The notes beneath the pieces are model-generated. The model had not been told where the DNA came from. It saw nothing but the letters and a program-made list of their open reading frames with translations, and did no database searches. A stretch of 64,000 nucleotides of DNA from Actinomadura sp. NBRC 104412. Its GTDB lineage: Bacteria; Actinomycetota; Actinomycetes; Streptosporangiales; Streptosporangiaceae. The stretch covers positions 172,207-236,206 of the forward strand of contig NZ_BSTM01000010.1 of assembly GCF_030269515.1 (NCBI RefSeq), read 5' to 3'. Made by a program: the position numbers and the translations under genes. Below, piece after piece: positions 16,622-25,328 of the stretch (position 1 is its first letter; the number at the start of each line of letters is the position of its first letter).

Positions 16622-16905
16622 GGGGTCCTTTCGACGATCATGGACGACCTGACCAGGGCGCCGAGCGCCGCGCCGAAGGCGTCCAGGTCGGACGCGGGGA
16701 CGCCGGCCTCCGCGCAGGCGGCCCTGGCGGTGGGCGCGTCCCCCAGCGACCGCAGGACCTCCAGCAGCCGGCGGTCCTTCAGGAACGACAGCTTGCGGGT
16801 CCCGAAGTGGTAGAGGAGCGCGCCGAAGGGTTCGGGCCGCACCGAGACCTGCGGGTGCAGGTCCCAGGCGCGGTCGAGGTCGAACCCTGACATGACGGGA
16901 GCCAC
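16618..16905 (-). CDS. mftB: Mycofactocin precursor chaperone MftB
   Basis: About 95 residues from GTG 16905, or 91 from ATG 16893; neither has a good ribosome site, as the gene starts right after mftA. The core LHPQVSVRPEPFGALLYHFG and RKLSFLKDRRLLEVLRSL is the signature of MftB, a RiPP recognition element of the PqqD type. It binds the MftA leader and presents it to MftC. It overlaps mftC by four bases. Confidence 0.93.
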   Translation of the reverse strand: MAPVMSGFDLDRAWDLHPQVSVRPEPFGALLYHFGTRKLSFLKDRRLLEVLRSLGDAPTARAACAEAGVPASDLDAFGAALGALVRSSMIVERTP

Positions 16906-16912
16906 GGCCGGT

Positions 16913-17044
16913 CTAGTAGACGCCGCACATGCCGTCGATCGAGACTTCCTCGACAAGGGAGTCGGCGAGGGCGAGCTCTTCGGCCCGGGCGTCGTCGGCC
17001 GCCTGGTCCCTGGTGTCGGGGGCGGTGCCGGTTGCGGTGTCCAT
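16913..17044 (-). CDS. mftA: Mycofactocin precursor peptide MftA
   Basis: 43 residues, ending in the invariant core IDGMCGVY. The terminal Val-Tyr becomes the redox ring of mycofactocin; the acidic leader (AEELALADSLVEEVS) is the binding part for MftB. ATG 17044 has a strong AAGGAGGAGG site. It is the first gene of the mftABCDEF operon, facing mftG across about 90 bases that must hold both promoters. Confidence 0.97.
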   Translation of the reverse strand: MDTATGTAPDTRDQAADDARAEELALADSLVEEVSIDGMCGVY

Positions 17045-17134
17045 ATGGCCTCCTCCTTGATCGGCCGGCCTGGTAGGCGGGTTAACCGGATACTAAGTGC
17101 ATCGAGTGTCAAAAGGAAGGGGCGGTCCGGGACG

Positions 17135-18670
17135 ATGCCTGATCGGCGCCCTGACGTCCTGGTGGTGGGCGCGGGCGGCAGCGGCGCGGCCCTGGCCGCC
17201 CGGCTCAGCGAGGACCCCCGCCGCCGGGTCCTGCTGCTGGAGGCGGGACCGGCGCCGCGCGACCCGTCCGGGTTCCCCGCCGGGCTCCTGGACGCCCGCC
17301 TGGTCCCCGGGGCGCAGCCGGGACACGCGGGTGTGCGGGCCTTCCCGGCCCATCTGATGCCGGGCAGGCCGTACGCGGCCGTCCGGGGGCGCATCCTGGG
17401 CGGCTCGACCACGGTCAACGGCGGCTATTTCATCCGGGCCCGGCGCGCGGACTTCGCCCGCTGGGCCGCGGCGGCGGGCGACCCCCTCTGGTCGTACGAG
17501 AAGGCGCTGCCCTTCATGCGCGCTCTGGAGACCGACCTCGACCATGGGGCGTCCGCGCTGCACGGTGACAGCGGGCCGGTTCCGGTACGGCGCGTCGGCC
17601 TCGGCCATCCCGCCGCCGCCGCGTTCGCGGCCGCCGCACGCGAACTGGGCCATCCGCCGGAGCCGGACAAGAACGCACAGGAGCCGCCCGGTTTCGGGCC
17701 GGTGCCGTCCAACACGGTGGACGGCCGCCGCGTCAACACCGGGATCGCCTACCTGCTCGGCGAGGCGGCCACTCGTCCCAACCTCACCGTGGTGGGCGAC
17801 CGCCCGGTGCGGTCGGTGGTCGTGCGCGGCGGCCGGGCGGTGGGCGTCGTCGCCGGAGGCGAGGGGCGCTGGACGGTGGTGGAGGCGGGGGAGACCGTGC
17901 TGTGCGCGGGCTCCCTGGTCACCCCGCGCCTGCTGCATCTCTCGGGAATCGGCCCGCCCGCGGACCTCGAACGCGCCGGGGTCCCCGTCGTCCACGGCCT
18001 GCCCGCGGTGGGCGCCGCGCTCAGCGACCACCCGCAGATCGTTCTGGAGTGGACGCCGCGGCGGCGGATGGACGCGCCTCGCGGCTCATGGCTCGGCGGC
18101 GTCCTTCACCTGGCAGGGGACGTGGAGATCCTCCAGTCCCTCGTCCCGGTCTCCGGGCTGGTCGACGGGACGACGGCCGTTCCCGGCGCCCCCATGGCCT
18201 TCCTTGTCTCGGTGCAGACGCCCCGCAGGACGGGCGGGTTGCGCACCGTGTCGGCCGACCCCGAAGCGCCGCCGCGCATCGACTACGGCTACCTGGGAAC
18301 CGAGGCCGACCGGCGCCGGATGCGGGAAGCGGTGCGGGCGGCGGTGGCCGTGGTGGACTCGGCGGCCTTCGGCGAGGTCTCCCAAGGGCCGGTGGGGCCC
18401 GTCCGCAGGACGCTGGACGACGATCGCCTGCTCGATCTGTGGATCCGTGCGCACCTCGGCACGTCACAGCACACCTGCGGCACCGTCCCGATGGGCCCGG
18501 CGGGCGACCCGTCCGCGGCCGTCGACGCCTGGGGGCGGGTCCACGGCCTCACCGGGCTCCGCGTCGCCGACACCTCGATCCTTCCGGTGGCGCCGGTACG
18601 AGGACCCGCGTGCACGGCCGTTCTCATCGGGGAGCTCATCGCCCACGCCATCGATCGCGGCCTGGGCTAA
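17135..18670 (+). CDS. mftG: Mycofactocin system GMC oxidoreductase MftG
   Basis: 511 residues. The N-terminal FAD motif VLVVGAGGSGAALAARL, the GMC signature GRILGGSTTVNGGYFIRA and the closing region QHTCGTVPMGP with GLRVADTSILP are all present. MftG is thought to reoxidise reduced mycofactocin and pass electrons to the respiratory chain. It is divergent from mftA and convergent with mftR (4-base overlap). ATG 17135 was chosen because the FAD motif begins nine residues later; AAGGAAGG lies about 15 bases upstream. Confidence 0.92.
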   Translation: MPDRRPDVLVVGAGGSGAALAARLSEDPRRRVLLLEAGPAPRDPSGFPAGLLDARLVPGAQPGHAGVRAFPAHLMPGRPYAAVRGRILGGSTTVNGGYFIRARRADFARWAAAAGDPLWSYEKALPFMRALETDLDHGASALHGDSGPVPVRRVGLGHPAAAAFAAAARELGHPPEPDKNAQEPPGFGPVPSNTVDGRRVNTGIAYLLGEAATRPNLTVVGDRPVRSVVVRGGRAVGVVAGGEGRWTVVEAGETVLCAGSLVTPRLLHLSGIGPPADLERAGVPVVHGLPAVGAALSDHPQIVLEWTPRRRMDAPRGSWLGGVLHLAGDVEILQSLVPVSGLVDGTTAVPGAPMAFLVSVQTPRRTGGLRTVSADPEAPPRIDYGYLGTEADRRRMREAVRAAVAVVDSAAFGEVSQGPVGPVRRTLDDDRLLDLWIRAHLGTSQHTCGTVPMGPAGDPSAAVDAWGRVHGLTGLRVADTSILPVAPVRGPACTAVLIGELIAHAIDRGLG

Positions 18671-19293
18671 CCCTTCTCCAGGACGGCCGTCAGCCCGCTC
18701 GCCACCTGCCGGATCGCCTCGTCCAGCAGGCCCGACAGGGCCGTCTCGTCCTCTCCCGCCAGCCACACCTGGTACGCGGTGAGCGCCCCGGCGAGCACGA
18801 CGTTCCCGGCGAGCTGGGGCTCCATCGCCGACTCCGGCAGCCCGGTGCGCGCGGCCACGAACTCGATGATCACCCTCCGCCACGACTCGTACCGCAGCGT
18901 CGCGTCCGCCTGAAGGGTCGGCACCCCGAGGATGAGCTGCATGCGCTGCCGGTGCCAGGGCACGTCCCTGGGGTCGAACCGGTTGAACTCCACCACGGCC
19001 TCGCGCACCACGTCCATGATCGGCCGGTGCGGGTCGGCCTCCTCCAGCAGGCGGCGCAGCCTGCGCAACTGCTCCTCGAAGTCCCCCCACACCAGGTCGT
19101 TCTTCGACGAGAAGTAACGGAAGAACGTCCGCCGCCCGATCCCCACGGCCGCCGCGATCTCGTCCACGGTGGTCTCGTCGAACCCCTTGGCGGCGAACAG
19201 CTCGAAGGCGAGCCGCTCCATGGTGGCTCGCGAGGTCACCCGGGGCCTGCCCATCACCTGCTGGGCGCCGGTCCTGCCACGTGGTGAATTCAC
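18667..19293 (-). CDS. mftR: Mycofactocin system TetR-family regulator MftR
   Basis: About 208 residues from GTG 19293 (GTG 19299 and ATG 19254 are alternatives). The helix-turn-helix reads MERLAFELFAAKGFDETTVDEIAAAVGIGRRTFFRYFSSKNDLVW, with the GRRTFFRYF variant usual in MftR. MftR represses the mft operon and is released by acyl-CoA. Its place at the edge of the locus, back-to-tail with mftG, supports the name. Other TetR roles cannot be excluded from sequence. Confidence 0.87.
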   Translation of the reverse strand: MNSPRGRTGAQQVMGRPRVTSRATMERLAFELFAAKGFDETTVDEIAAAVGIGRRTFFRYFSSKNDLVWGDFEEQLRRLRRLLEEADPHRPIMDVVREAVVEFNRFDPRDVPWHRQRMQLILGVPTLQADATLRYESWRRVIIEFVAARTGLPESAMEPQLAGNVVLAGALTAYQVWLAGEDETALSGLLDEAIRQVASGLTAVLEKG

Positions 19294-19408
19294 GTACACC
19301 AGGGTTCCACGGCCCACCTCGTCCCCACGACACTCTTGCGTCCACGGCCGGGGTGTTGTCGCCGTGCCGAGCACGCACCGGTGACCCAGTGGGCGGTCAG
19401 GTGGCATG

Positions 19409-19415
19409 GCCACTT
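19409..19415 (+). promoter_or_regulatory. Candidate GntR operator half-site (GCCACTT), autoregulatory
   Basis: GCCACTT at 19409-19415 lies within GTGGC-ATG-GCCAC (19401-19413), an inverted repeat about 30 bases before the GntR start codon. The same GCCACTT occurs twice in the transketolase promoter region (20249-20263). Shared boxes in front of the regulator and its neighbour suggest one regulon. Confidence 0.4.
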
Positions 19416-19441
19416 GGCCGGAGGTGAGATATAAGTGGGCC

Positions 19442-20215
19442 GTGGCCGAGACATCCCGGCGGCGGCCCGATCCCGTCAGCCTGCCCGGCATCACGCCGCT
19501 GACCACGACCCGGCTGGCCGACGACCTGGCCGAGCGGATCAGAAGCCTCATCCTCAGCGAGGACATCGCCGAGGGCGCCCGGCTGCCGCCCGAACGGGAG
19601 CTGGCCGAGCGCTTCGGCGCCAGCCGTCCCACCGTCAGCCAGGCGCTGCGCGCCCTGTCGCTGATGGGGCTCGTCGAGATCCGCCGCGGCTCGGGCGCGT
19701 ACGTGATCCGGCGGCCGGAGACGATGGTCACCACGTCGGTCAACCTGATGCTCGACTTCGACCGCGACTCGGTCGGCCGGCTCCTGCAACTGCGCCTGTG
19801 GCTGGAGACGCTGGGCGTCCAGGAGGCCGCGGCGAGGACACCCGAACTGGACGAGGAAGAGGCCGCCGCCGTCCGGCGGTCCCTCGACCGGCTCGGGGAC
19901 GGCACGCGCAGCGTCTCCGAGTGGATCGCGGCCGACACCGTCTTCCACGCGACGGTCGTGCGCGCCGCGGGCAACCCCTACCTGGCGGCCATGTACGAAA
20001 GCATCCACACCGCCGTGCTGTCCTACGAGTACAAGGACTGGGTCGACACCGAGGCGGTGCCGGACTGGCTGGCGCGGTCGGATCCGCGGCAGCACCTCGC
20101 CCTGCACGAGCCGATCGCGACCGCCGTGCTCGCGCGGGACCCCGAGGCCGCCAAGCGCGCCGTCGACCGCCACCATGAGGCGATGCTCCGGCACATCGCC
20201 TCCCTGCGGCCTTGA
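19442..20215 (+). CDS. GntR/FadR-family transcriptional regulator
   Basis: 257 residues from GTG 19442; an in-frame ATG at 19406 would add 12 residues but lies in the likely operator. The winged helix has LPPERELAERFGASRPTVSQALRALSLMGLVEIRRGSGAYVI. The C-terminal helical FCD domain has FHATVVRAAGNPYLAAMYESI and ends HHEAMLRHI, whose histidines usually bind a metal and a carboxylate effector. It leads the transketolase-amidohydrolase-crotonase cluster and most likely represses it until a pathway intermediate appears. Confidence 0.88.
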   Translation: MAETSRRRPDPVSLPGITPLTTTRLADDLAERIRSLILSEDIAEGARLPPERELAERFGASRPTVSQALRALSLMGLVEIRRGSGAYVIRRPETMVTTSVNLMLDFDRDSVGRLLQLRLWLETLGVQEAAARTPELDEEEAAAVRRSLDRLGDGTRSVSEWIAADTVFHATVVRAAGNPYLAAMYESIHTAVLSYEYKDWVDTEAVPDWLARSDPRQHLALHEPIATAVLARDPEAAKRAVDRHHEAMLRHIASLRP

Positions 20216-20263
20216 CACCCTCCCGGAGGCGTTGTCCAATCCGGCTAGGCCACTTTGCCACTT
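20212..20263 (+). promoter_or_regulatory. Promoter with tandem GCCACTT operator, transketolase operon
   Basis: TTGACA (20212-20217), 17 bases, TCCAAT (20235-20240) is a plausible promoter starting near 20247. GCCACTT follows twice at 20249-20255 and 20257-20263, spaced eight bases apart, right after the start point where a repressor would block. GAGGGAGCGGG before ATG 20279 is the ribosome site. Confidence 0.5.
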
Positions 20264-20278
20264 CGAGGGAGCGGGACG

Positions 20279-21148
20279 ATGACCGCGTCTCTTCGCGTCT
20301 CCGACCCGGAGGCGGCCTGGACGGTGGACGACCCGCGCGAGCTCGCCCTCCGCATCCGGCTCCGGGCGGTACGGATGGTGGCGCCGCACGGCTTCGGCTA
20401 CCTCGGCCAGGCGCTCTCGTCCGCCGAGCAGGTCGCCGCGCTGTTCTCCCACGCACGTCCCGGCCTCGACCGCCTGGTGTGCTCGCCGGGCCATTACGTG
20501 ATCGGGCCGTTCGCCGCTGCGGCGGAGCTGGGCCTGCTGGACGAGGAGACCGCTGCCTCCTACGGGCAGGACGGCTCCCCGCTGGAGGCGATCGGCACGG
20601 AACGGTCGCCCGTCTTCGACCACACCTGCGGTTCCCTCGGACAGGGGCTGTCCGCGGCGGTCGGCTTCGCGCTGTCGGACCGCCTGCGCCGATCCGGCTC
20701 CCGGAACGGAGCGCCCGAGGAGCACGCCCGGACGTACGCGATGGTCAGCGACGGCGAGCTGGAGGAGGGGCAGGTCTGGGAGGCCGCGATGTTCGCCGCC
20801 CACCACCGCCTCGACCGCCTCACCGTGCTGGTGGACGCCAACGACTCGCAGGTGGACGGGCCGGTCAGCGGCATCACCACGCTGGAGCCGATCGCGGGCA
20901 AGTGGTCGGCCTTCGGCTGGCACGCCCAGGACCTCGACGGCCACGACGTGGACGCGGTACGGGCGGCGCTGGAGGCCGCGTCCGCCGAGACCGGCCGGCC
21001 CAGCGTCCTGATCTGCCGGACGTCCACCCTGCACGGCCTCGACTGCCTTCCCCGTGACGCCGACGGCCACTTCATCAAGCTGCCCCCCGAGCTCGCCGCG
21101 GCCGCCGTCGCCGAGCTCACGTCCCGGCTGGAGCCGACCCGTGAGTGA
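20279..21148 (+). CDS. Transketolase, N-terminal (thiamine diphosphate) subunit
   Basis: 289 residues, the first half of a two-subunit transketolase. It has HGFGYLGQALSSAEQVAALF, CSPGHYVIG and HTCGSLGQGLSAAVGFAL, and the ThDP/Mg motif SDGELEEGQVWEAAMFAAH...VDANDSQVDG. The second subunit starts eight bases before its stop. Split transketolases with a GntR regulator usually belong to sugar or polyol catabolic operons, not to the housekeeping pentose phosphate pathway. It would move two-carbon ketol units; the partner substrate here is unknown. Confidence 0.88.
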   Translation: MTASLRVSDPEAAWTVDDPRELALRIRLRAVRMVAPHGFGYLGQALSSAEQVAALFSHARPGLDRLVCSPGHYVIGPFAAAAELGLLDEETAASYGQDGSPLEAIGTERSPVFDHTCGSLGQGLSAAVGFALSDRLRRSGSRNGAPEEHARTYAMVSDGELEEGQVWEAAMFAAHHRLDRLTVLVDANDSQVDGPVSGITTLEPIAGKWSAFGWHAQDLDGHDVDAVRAALEAASAETGRPSVLICRTSTLHGLDCLPRDADGHFIKLPPELAAAAVAELTSRLEPTRE

Positions 21149-22157
21149 ACGCGTGCGCGAACCGCCGTACCGGACCGAGCTCAAGCCCTACGGGCGGGCG
21201 CTGCTCGACCTGGCCCGCCGCCGCGACGACATCCTGTGCCTGAGCGGCGACCTGACCCGGCAATGCGAGGTCGATCTGTTCCAGGCCGAGCTGCCCGGAC
21301 GCTTCATCCACGCCGGGATGGCCGAGGCCAACATGATGGGCATGGCCGCCGCCCTGGCGCGTTCAGGCCACACCCCGTTCGTCCACACCTTCGGCGTCTT
21401 CGCGACCCGCCGTCCCTACGACCAGATCGCCAACGCCATCGCCTATCCCAACCTCCCGGTGCGCATCGTCGGCTTCATGCCGGGGGTGTCGACGCCGGGC
21501 GGGCCGAGCCACCAGGCGATCGACGACCTCGCGCTGATGCGCGGGCTGCCGAACCTGACCGTCGTCGATGTCGCCGACGCCGTGGAGGCCGCCCAGGTCC
21601 CGGAGGCCGTCGTGGACGTGCCGGGACCCGTGTACGTACGGCTCAAGCGCGGCGAGATCCCGGTGATCTTCGACGCGGGGCACCGGCTGACCCTCGACCG
21701 GGCGCGGATCCTCGTGCCCGGCGACGACGTGGTCATCTACGCCTGCGGCATGATGGTCGCCACCGCGCTGGCCGCCGCCTCCGCGCTCGCCCGGCACGGC
21801 GTGTCCGCGGGCGTCGTCGCCGTCCCCGTCGTCAAGCCGCTGGACACCCGTACCGTCCTCGCGGCGGCGGCCGGGGCGCGCGCCCTGGTCACGGCGGAGA
21901 ACCACTCGATCGTCGGCGGCCTCGGCTCCGCCGTCGCGGAGGCCGTCGCCGAGGCGGGGCTCGGACGCCCGCTGCGCCGCGTCGGGCTGCGCGACACCTT
22001 CGCCGAGGGCGCGCGGACCGCCGCCTACCTGTTCGACCGCTACGGCCTGTCCACCCAGGCGCTCGTCGACGAGGCATGGTCCGCCGCGGGCCGCACGGAC
22101 GCGCCCCCGACCGCACCGGTGCCCGCCCCCGACGAGGGCGAGTACGCACCCGTCTGA
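21141..22157 (+). CDS. Transketolase, C-terminal (pyrimidine-binding) subunit
   Basis: 338 residues from GTG 21141, which overlaps the upstream stop; earlier starts in the frame lie inside the first gene. The Pyr domain has the conserved glutamate region FIHAGMAEANMMGMAAALA, with TPFVHTFGVFATRRPYDQI and VSTPGGPSHQAIDDLALMR. The C-terminal domain has TAENHSIVGGLGSAVAE and FAEGARTAAYLFDRYGLS. With the preceding gene it makes a complete alpha2beta2-type transketolase. The C-terminal 25 residues are a Pro-rich tail. Confidence 0.88.
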   Translation: MSERVREPPYRTELKPYGRALLDLARRRDDILCLSGDLTRQCEVDLFQAELPGRFIHAGMAEANMMGMAAALARSGHTPFVHTFGVFATRRPYDQIANAIAYPNLPVRIVGFMPGVSTPGGPSHQAIDDLALMRGLPNLTVVDVADAVEAAQVPEAVVDVPGPVYVRLKRGEIPVIFDAGHRLTLDRARILVPGDDVVIYACGMMVATALAAASALARHGVSAGVVAVPVVKPLDTRTVLAAAAGARALVTAENHSIVGGLGSAVAEAVAEAGLGRPLRRVGLRDTFAEGARTAAYLFDRYGLSTQALVDEAWSAAGRTDAPPTAPVPAPDEGEYAPV

Positions 22158-22181
22158 TCCCCCTCGCGGAGGAGGTCGTCC

Positions 22182-23861
22182 ATGGCCCCTGATCTCATCC
22201 TCACCGGCGCGAAGATCTGGACCGGGCTCGGCTGCCCCGTCGGCGACGGCCACCCCACGTCCATCGCCGTCACGGGCGGGCGGATCACCGACATCGGCCC
22301 GGAGAGCCGCACGACGGCCACGGCGGGCGACACGACCACCGTCATCGACGTCGGGGGACGGCGGGTCGTGCCGGGGCTGGTCGACTCGCACCTCCACGCC
22401 GTCCGCGCCGGCTGGAGCTACCTGGACGAGCTCGACTGGACGGAGGTCCGCTCGATCGGCGAGGCCCTGGACACGGTGCGGCGCGCGGCCTCCGAGCGCG
22501 AGCCCGGGATGTGGATCACCGTGCTGGGCGGCTGGCATCCCGCGCAGCTCGCCGAGAGGCGCATGCCGACCAAGGAGGAACTGGACGCCGCCGCGCCCCG
22601 CCACCCCGTCTTCGTCCATCCCCTGTACGGGCACGACGACCACGGCGTGCTGAACGCCGAGGCGCTGAACACCCTGGGCTGGACCGGCCGCTGCGCGGAC
22701 CCCGACGGCGGGGTCCTCCATCGCTCGGACGACGGCACCCCGGACGGCAGGCTCGCCGGCCTGGGCGCCTACCAGCACATCAACCGCGTCGCCCTCACGC
22801 CCGGCCCGGAACGGTCCGAGGCGTCGACGCGGGCGTTCTTCTCCCGCCTCGCCGCGCTCGGGCTCACCGGCGTCATCGACGCCGGGGGACTGGGCATGGG
22901 CCCGGACAGGTACCGCCCGATCCGCGCGGTCTGGCGCGCCGGCGACCTGCCCATCCGCGTCCGCCTCAACCTCGGCGCGCTCACGCCCGGGTCGGAGGCC
23001 GAGGAGATCGCCGCCTGGCAGTCCTTCCTCGACCCGGCGGTGGGCGACGACCTGCTGTCCGTCCTCGGCGTCGGCGAGGTCATGCACTTCGGCTGCCATG
23101 ACTGGGAGGGCATGGTCCCGTTCGAGATCACCGACGAGGCGTACGAGGAGTTCGCCGCCATGGCCCTCCGGGCGGCGCGGCGCGGCTGGCCCATGACCGT
23201 GCACGCCATCCTGGACAGCTCGATCGGCCGGATCCTGGACGCGATCGAACGGGTGGACGCCGAGACCCCGGTCCGCGATCTGCGCTGGTCGCTGTGCCAC
23301 GCCGAATGCATCGGGCAGAAGGACCTGGCGCGCGTCCGGGACCTCGGGCTCGCGCTGGCGTTGCAGGGCCGGCTCGTCCACAAGGCCCGGGTGTGCGCGG
23401 ACCGGTGGGGCGAGGAGGCCGTCCGCAACGGGCCGCCGCTGGGCGACATCGCCGACCTCGGCATCCCGTTCGGCGCCGGCACCGATGGGACCCGCAGCGC
23501 CTCGTACAACCCGTGGCGGTCCCTGCGGTGGTTCGTCACCGGGCGTCCCCAGGACGGCGGTCCCGCCCGGGCCGAACGGCACCGCCTCGGCCGCGAGGCC
23601 GCGCTGGACGCCTACACCAGGGGGAGCGCCTGGCTGTCCTTCGAGGAGGACCGGCGCGGGGTCCTCGCCCCGGGGGCGTGCGCGGACCTCGCGGTCCTGT
23701 CGGCGGACTACTTCACCGTCGCCGACGACGACCTCCCGGCGATCACCTCCGACCTGACCGTCGTGGACGGCCGCGTCGTCCACGCCGCCGGCGACCTGGG
23801 CGACGTGCCCGTCCAGCGGCACGACCCGCGCCCGGGACCCCGGCGCCGCACCGACCAGTGA
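22182..23861 (+). CDS. YtcJ-like metal-dependent amidohydrolase
   Basis: 559 residues. The composite N-terminal beta-sandwich DLILTGAKIWTG leads to VVPGLVDSHLHAVRAG, which holds the first two metal ligands (HLH). A later AGTDGTRSASYNPW gives the catalytic Asp, and GVLAPGACADLAVLSADYF is the closing sandwich. This subgroup (YtcJ) hydrolyses amides, but most members have no known substrate. GGAGGAGG precedes ATG 22182. It sits 24 bases after the transketolase subunit and 12 before the crotonase, in one operon. Confidence 0.85.
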   Translation: MAPDLILTGAKIWTGLGCPVGDGHPTSIAVTGGRITDIGPESRTTATAGDTTTVIDVGGRRVVPGLVDSHLHAVRAGWSYLDELDWTEVRSIGEALDTVRRAASEREPGMWITVLGGWHPAQLAERRMPTKEELDAAAPRHPVFVHPLYGHDDHGVLNAEALNTLGWTGRCADPDGGVLHRSDDGTPDGRLAGLGAYQHINRVALTPGPERSEASTRAFFSRLAALGLTGVIDAGGLGMGPDRYRPIRAVWRAGDLPIRVRLNLGALTPGSEAEEIAAWQSFLDPAVGDDLLSVLGVGEVMHFGCHDWEGMVPFEITDEAYEEFAAMALRAARRGWPMTVHAILDSSIGRILDAIERVDAETPVRDLRWSLCHAECIGQKDLARVRDLGLALALQGRLVHKARVCADRWGEEAVRNGPPLGDIADLGIPFGAGTDGTRSASYNPWRSLRWFVTGRPQDGGPARAERHRLGREAALDAYTRGSAWLSFEEDRRGVLAPGACADLAVLSADYFTVADDDLPAITSDLTVVDGRVVHAAGDLGDVPVQRHDPRPGPRRRTDQ

Positions 23862-23873
23862 AGGGACCGGCCG

Positions 23874-24749
23874 ATGTCACTCCAGTCCTTCGTCGACCCG
23901 CCCAGGTTCGAGGAGTACAGCGAGCGCTTCAAGGAGTTCTTCCGCATGGAGCGCGACGAGGACGGCGTCCTGCTGGTCGAGGCCCACACCCTCGGCGGGC
24001 CCGTCCAGCTCAGCGTCCAGAACCACCGCGCGCTCGGCCAGATGCTCAAGACGGTCGGGGCCGACCCGGACAACGAGATCCTCATCCTCACCGGCACCGG
24101 CGAGGAGTTCATGATGGGCTCGGACCCCGAGGGCTTCGCCCTGGAGGACGCCGACCTGGAGTACTGGGCGTACGAGTACGCCTACAAGGACGGCCGGATC
24201 AACGTCTCCGCGCTCGTCAACGACCTGGAGATCCCGACCATCGGCCTGATGAACGGCCCCGGCTTCCACTCCGAGATCGTGCTGATGTGCGACCTCACGC
24301 TCGCCGCCGAGGGCGCCACGATCTTCGACCTGCACTACGACATCGGCTCGGTGCCCGCGGACGGGATCCACAACGCCTTCCAGGAGCTGCTCGGGGTCAA
24401 GCGCGCCGCCTACGCCCTGCTCACCGGCGAGGCCATCACGGCGGAGAAGGCCCTGGAATGGGGCATGGTCAACGAGGTCGTCCCGCGCGACCGGCTGGTC
24501 CCGCGCGCCCGCGAGATCGCGGCCCACATCCTGACGCAGCCGCGCACCGTCCGCCGCCTCACCACGCAGATCGTCCGGCGTCCCTGGAAGCAGCGCGTCG
24601 TCGACGACCTCGACGGTGGCTTCGGCATCCAGATGTTCGGCCATCTCGCGAAGAAGAGGTCCGTCCACGGCGAGGCGCACATCAGGTCGACGGTCGAGTA
24701 CGTCCGCGAGGGCCGCAGGAACAACTTCGATCCCGATCCGGAGCGATGA
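23874..24749 (+). CDS. Crotonase-fold hydrolase resembling 6-oxocamphor hydrolase
   Basis: 291 residues of the crotonase superfamily. The start PRFEEYSERFKEFFRMERD, the ILILTGTGEEF segment and GVKRAAYALLTGEAITAEKALEWGMVNEVV follow the 6-oxocamphor hydrolase branch closely. That enzyme splits a carbon-carbon bond in cyclic beta-diketones and uses two histidines and an aspartate. Equivalent residues appear to be His132 (FHSEI), His154 (LHYDIG) and Asp163 (PADG). A retro-Claisen hydrolase of a cyclic diketone is therefore a fair prediction; an ordinary enoyl-CoA hydratase is less likely. Confidence 0.75.
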   Translation: MSLQSFVDPPRFEEYSERFKEFFRMERDEDGVLLVEAHTLGGPVQLSVQNHRALGQMLKTVGADPDNEILILTGTGEEFMMGSDPEGFALEDADLEYWAYEYAYKDGRINVSALVNDLEIPTIGLMNGPGFHSEIVLMCDLTLAAEGATIFDLHYDIGSVPADGIHNAFQELLGVKRAAYALLTGEAITAEKALEWGMVNEVVPRDRLVPRAREIAAHILTQPRTVRRLTTQIVRRPWKQRVVDDLDGGFGIQMFGHLAKKRSVHGEAHIRSTVEYVREGRRNNFDPDPER

Positions 24750-24824
24750 TCCCTTGCCCGGCCGATCGGCCCCCGCTACCGTCGAACTAGATTCGGGTTT
24801 CAATTCCCACGGACGGGGACGAGC

Positions 24825-25304
24825 GTGGCAGCGAACCGGCGGGCCGCCGGGGTCAACCAGCGGGCCCAGATCAGGATGACCGACGCCGAGGTCGAGGAGT
24901 TCCTCGCCGGGCGGCACACCATGTCGGTCGCGACCATCGGCCCCGACGGGTCGATCCATCTGGTCGCGATGTGGTACGGGTTCCTGGACGGCTGTGTCGC
25001 CTTCGAGACCAAGGCCAAGTCGCAGAAGGTCGTCAACCTCCGCCGCGATCCGCGGATGACCGTGCTGGTCGAGGACGGCGACTCCTACGAGCGGCTGCGC
25101 GGTGTCGAGCTGGTGGGCAGGGCCGAGATCATCGAGGACCCCGACCGGCTGTGGGAGGTCGGGGTGAGCGTGTTCAGCCGCTACCAGGGCCCCTACACCG
25201 AGGAGATGCGCCCGTTCGTGGAGGCGATGATCCGCAAACGCGTCGCGGTCAAGCTGCACGTGGAACGCACGGTCTCCTGGGACCACCGCAAGCTCGGCCT
25301 GTGA
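24825..25304 (+). CDS. PPOX-fold flavin/F420-binding oxidoreductase
   Basis: 159 residues with the split beta-barrel of pyridoxamine-phosphate-oxidase-like proteins: MTDAEVEEFLAGRHTMSVATIGPDGSIHLVAMWYGF, then FETKAKSQKVVNLRRDPRMTVLVEDG and YERLRGVELVGRAEI. In actinomycetes this group (PPOX class) often uses F420 or FMN for reductions. GTG 24825 has GGGGACGAG upstream. A 75-base gap with an AT-rich stretch (24785-24806) separates it from the crotonase, so it may have its own promoter. Confidence 0.82.
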   Translation: MAANRRAAGVNQRAQIRMTDAEVEEFLAGRHTMSVATIGPDGSIHLVAMWYGFLDGCVAFETKAKSQKVVNLRRDPRMTVLVEDGDSYERLRGVELVGRAEIIEDPDRLWEVGVSVFSRYQGPYTEEMRPFVEAMIRKRVAVKLHVERTVSWDHRKLGL

Positions 25305-25328
25305 TCTCCCACGGAGGGGCGATCACTT

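Noticed and set aside
17078..17087. GGTTAACC as an MftR operator
   Set aside because: The 8-base palindrome lies in the right gap, but no second copy or known consensus supports it.
21363..23822. An 819-codon open frame on the minus strand
   Set aside because: It is opposite the transketolase subunit and amidohydrolase, whose motifs are clear on the plus strand.
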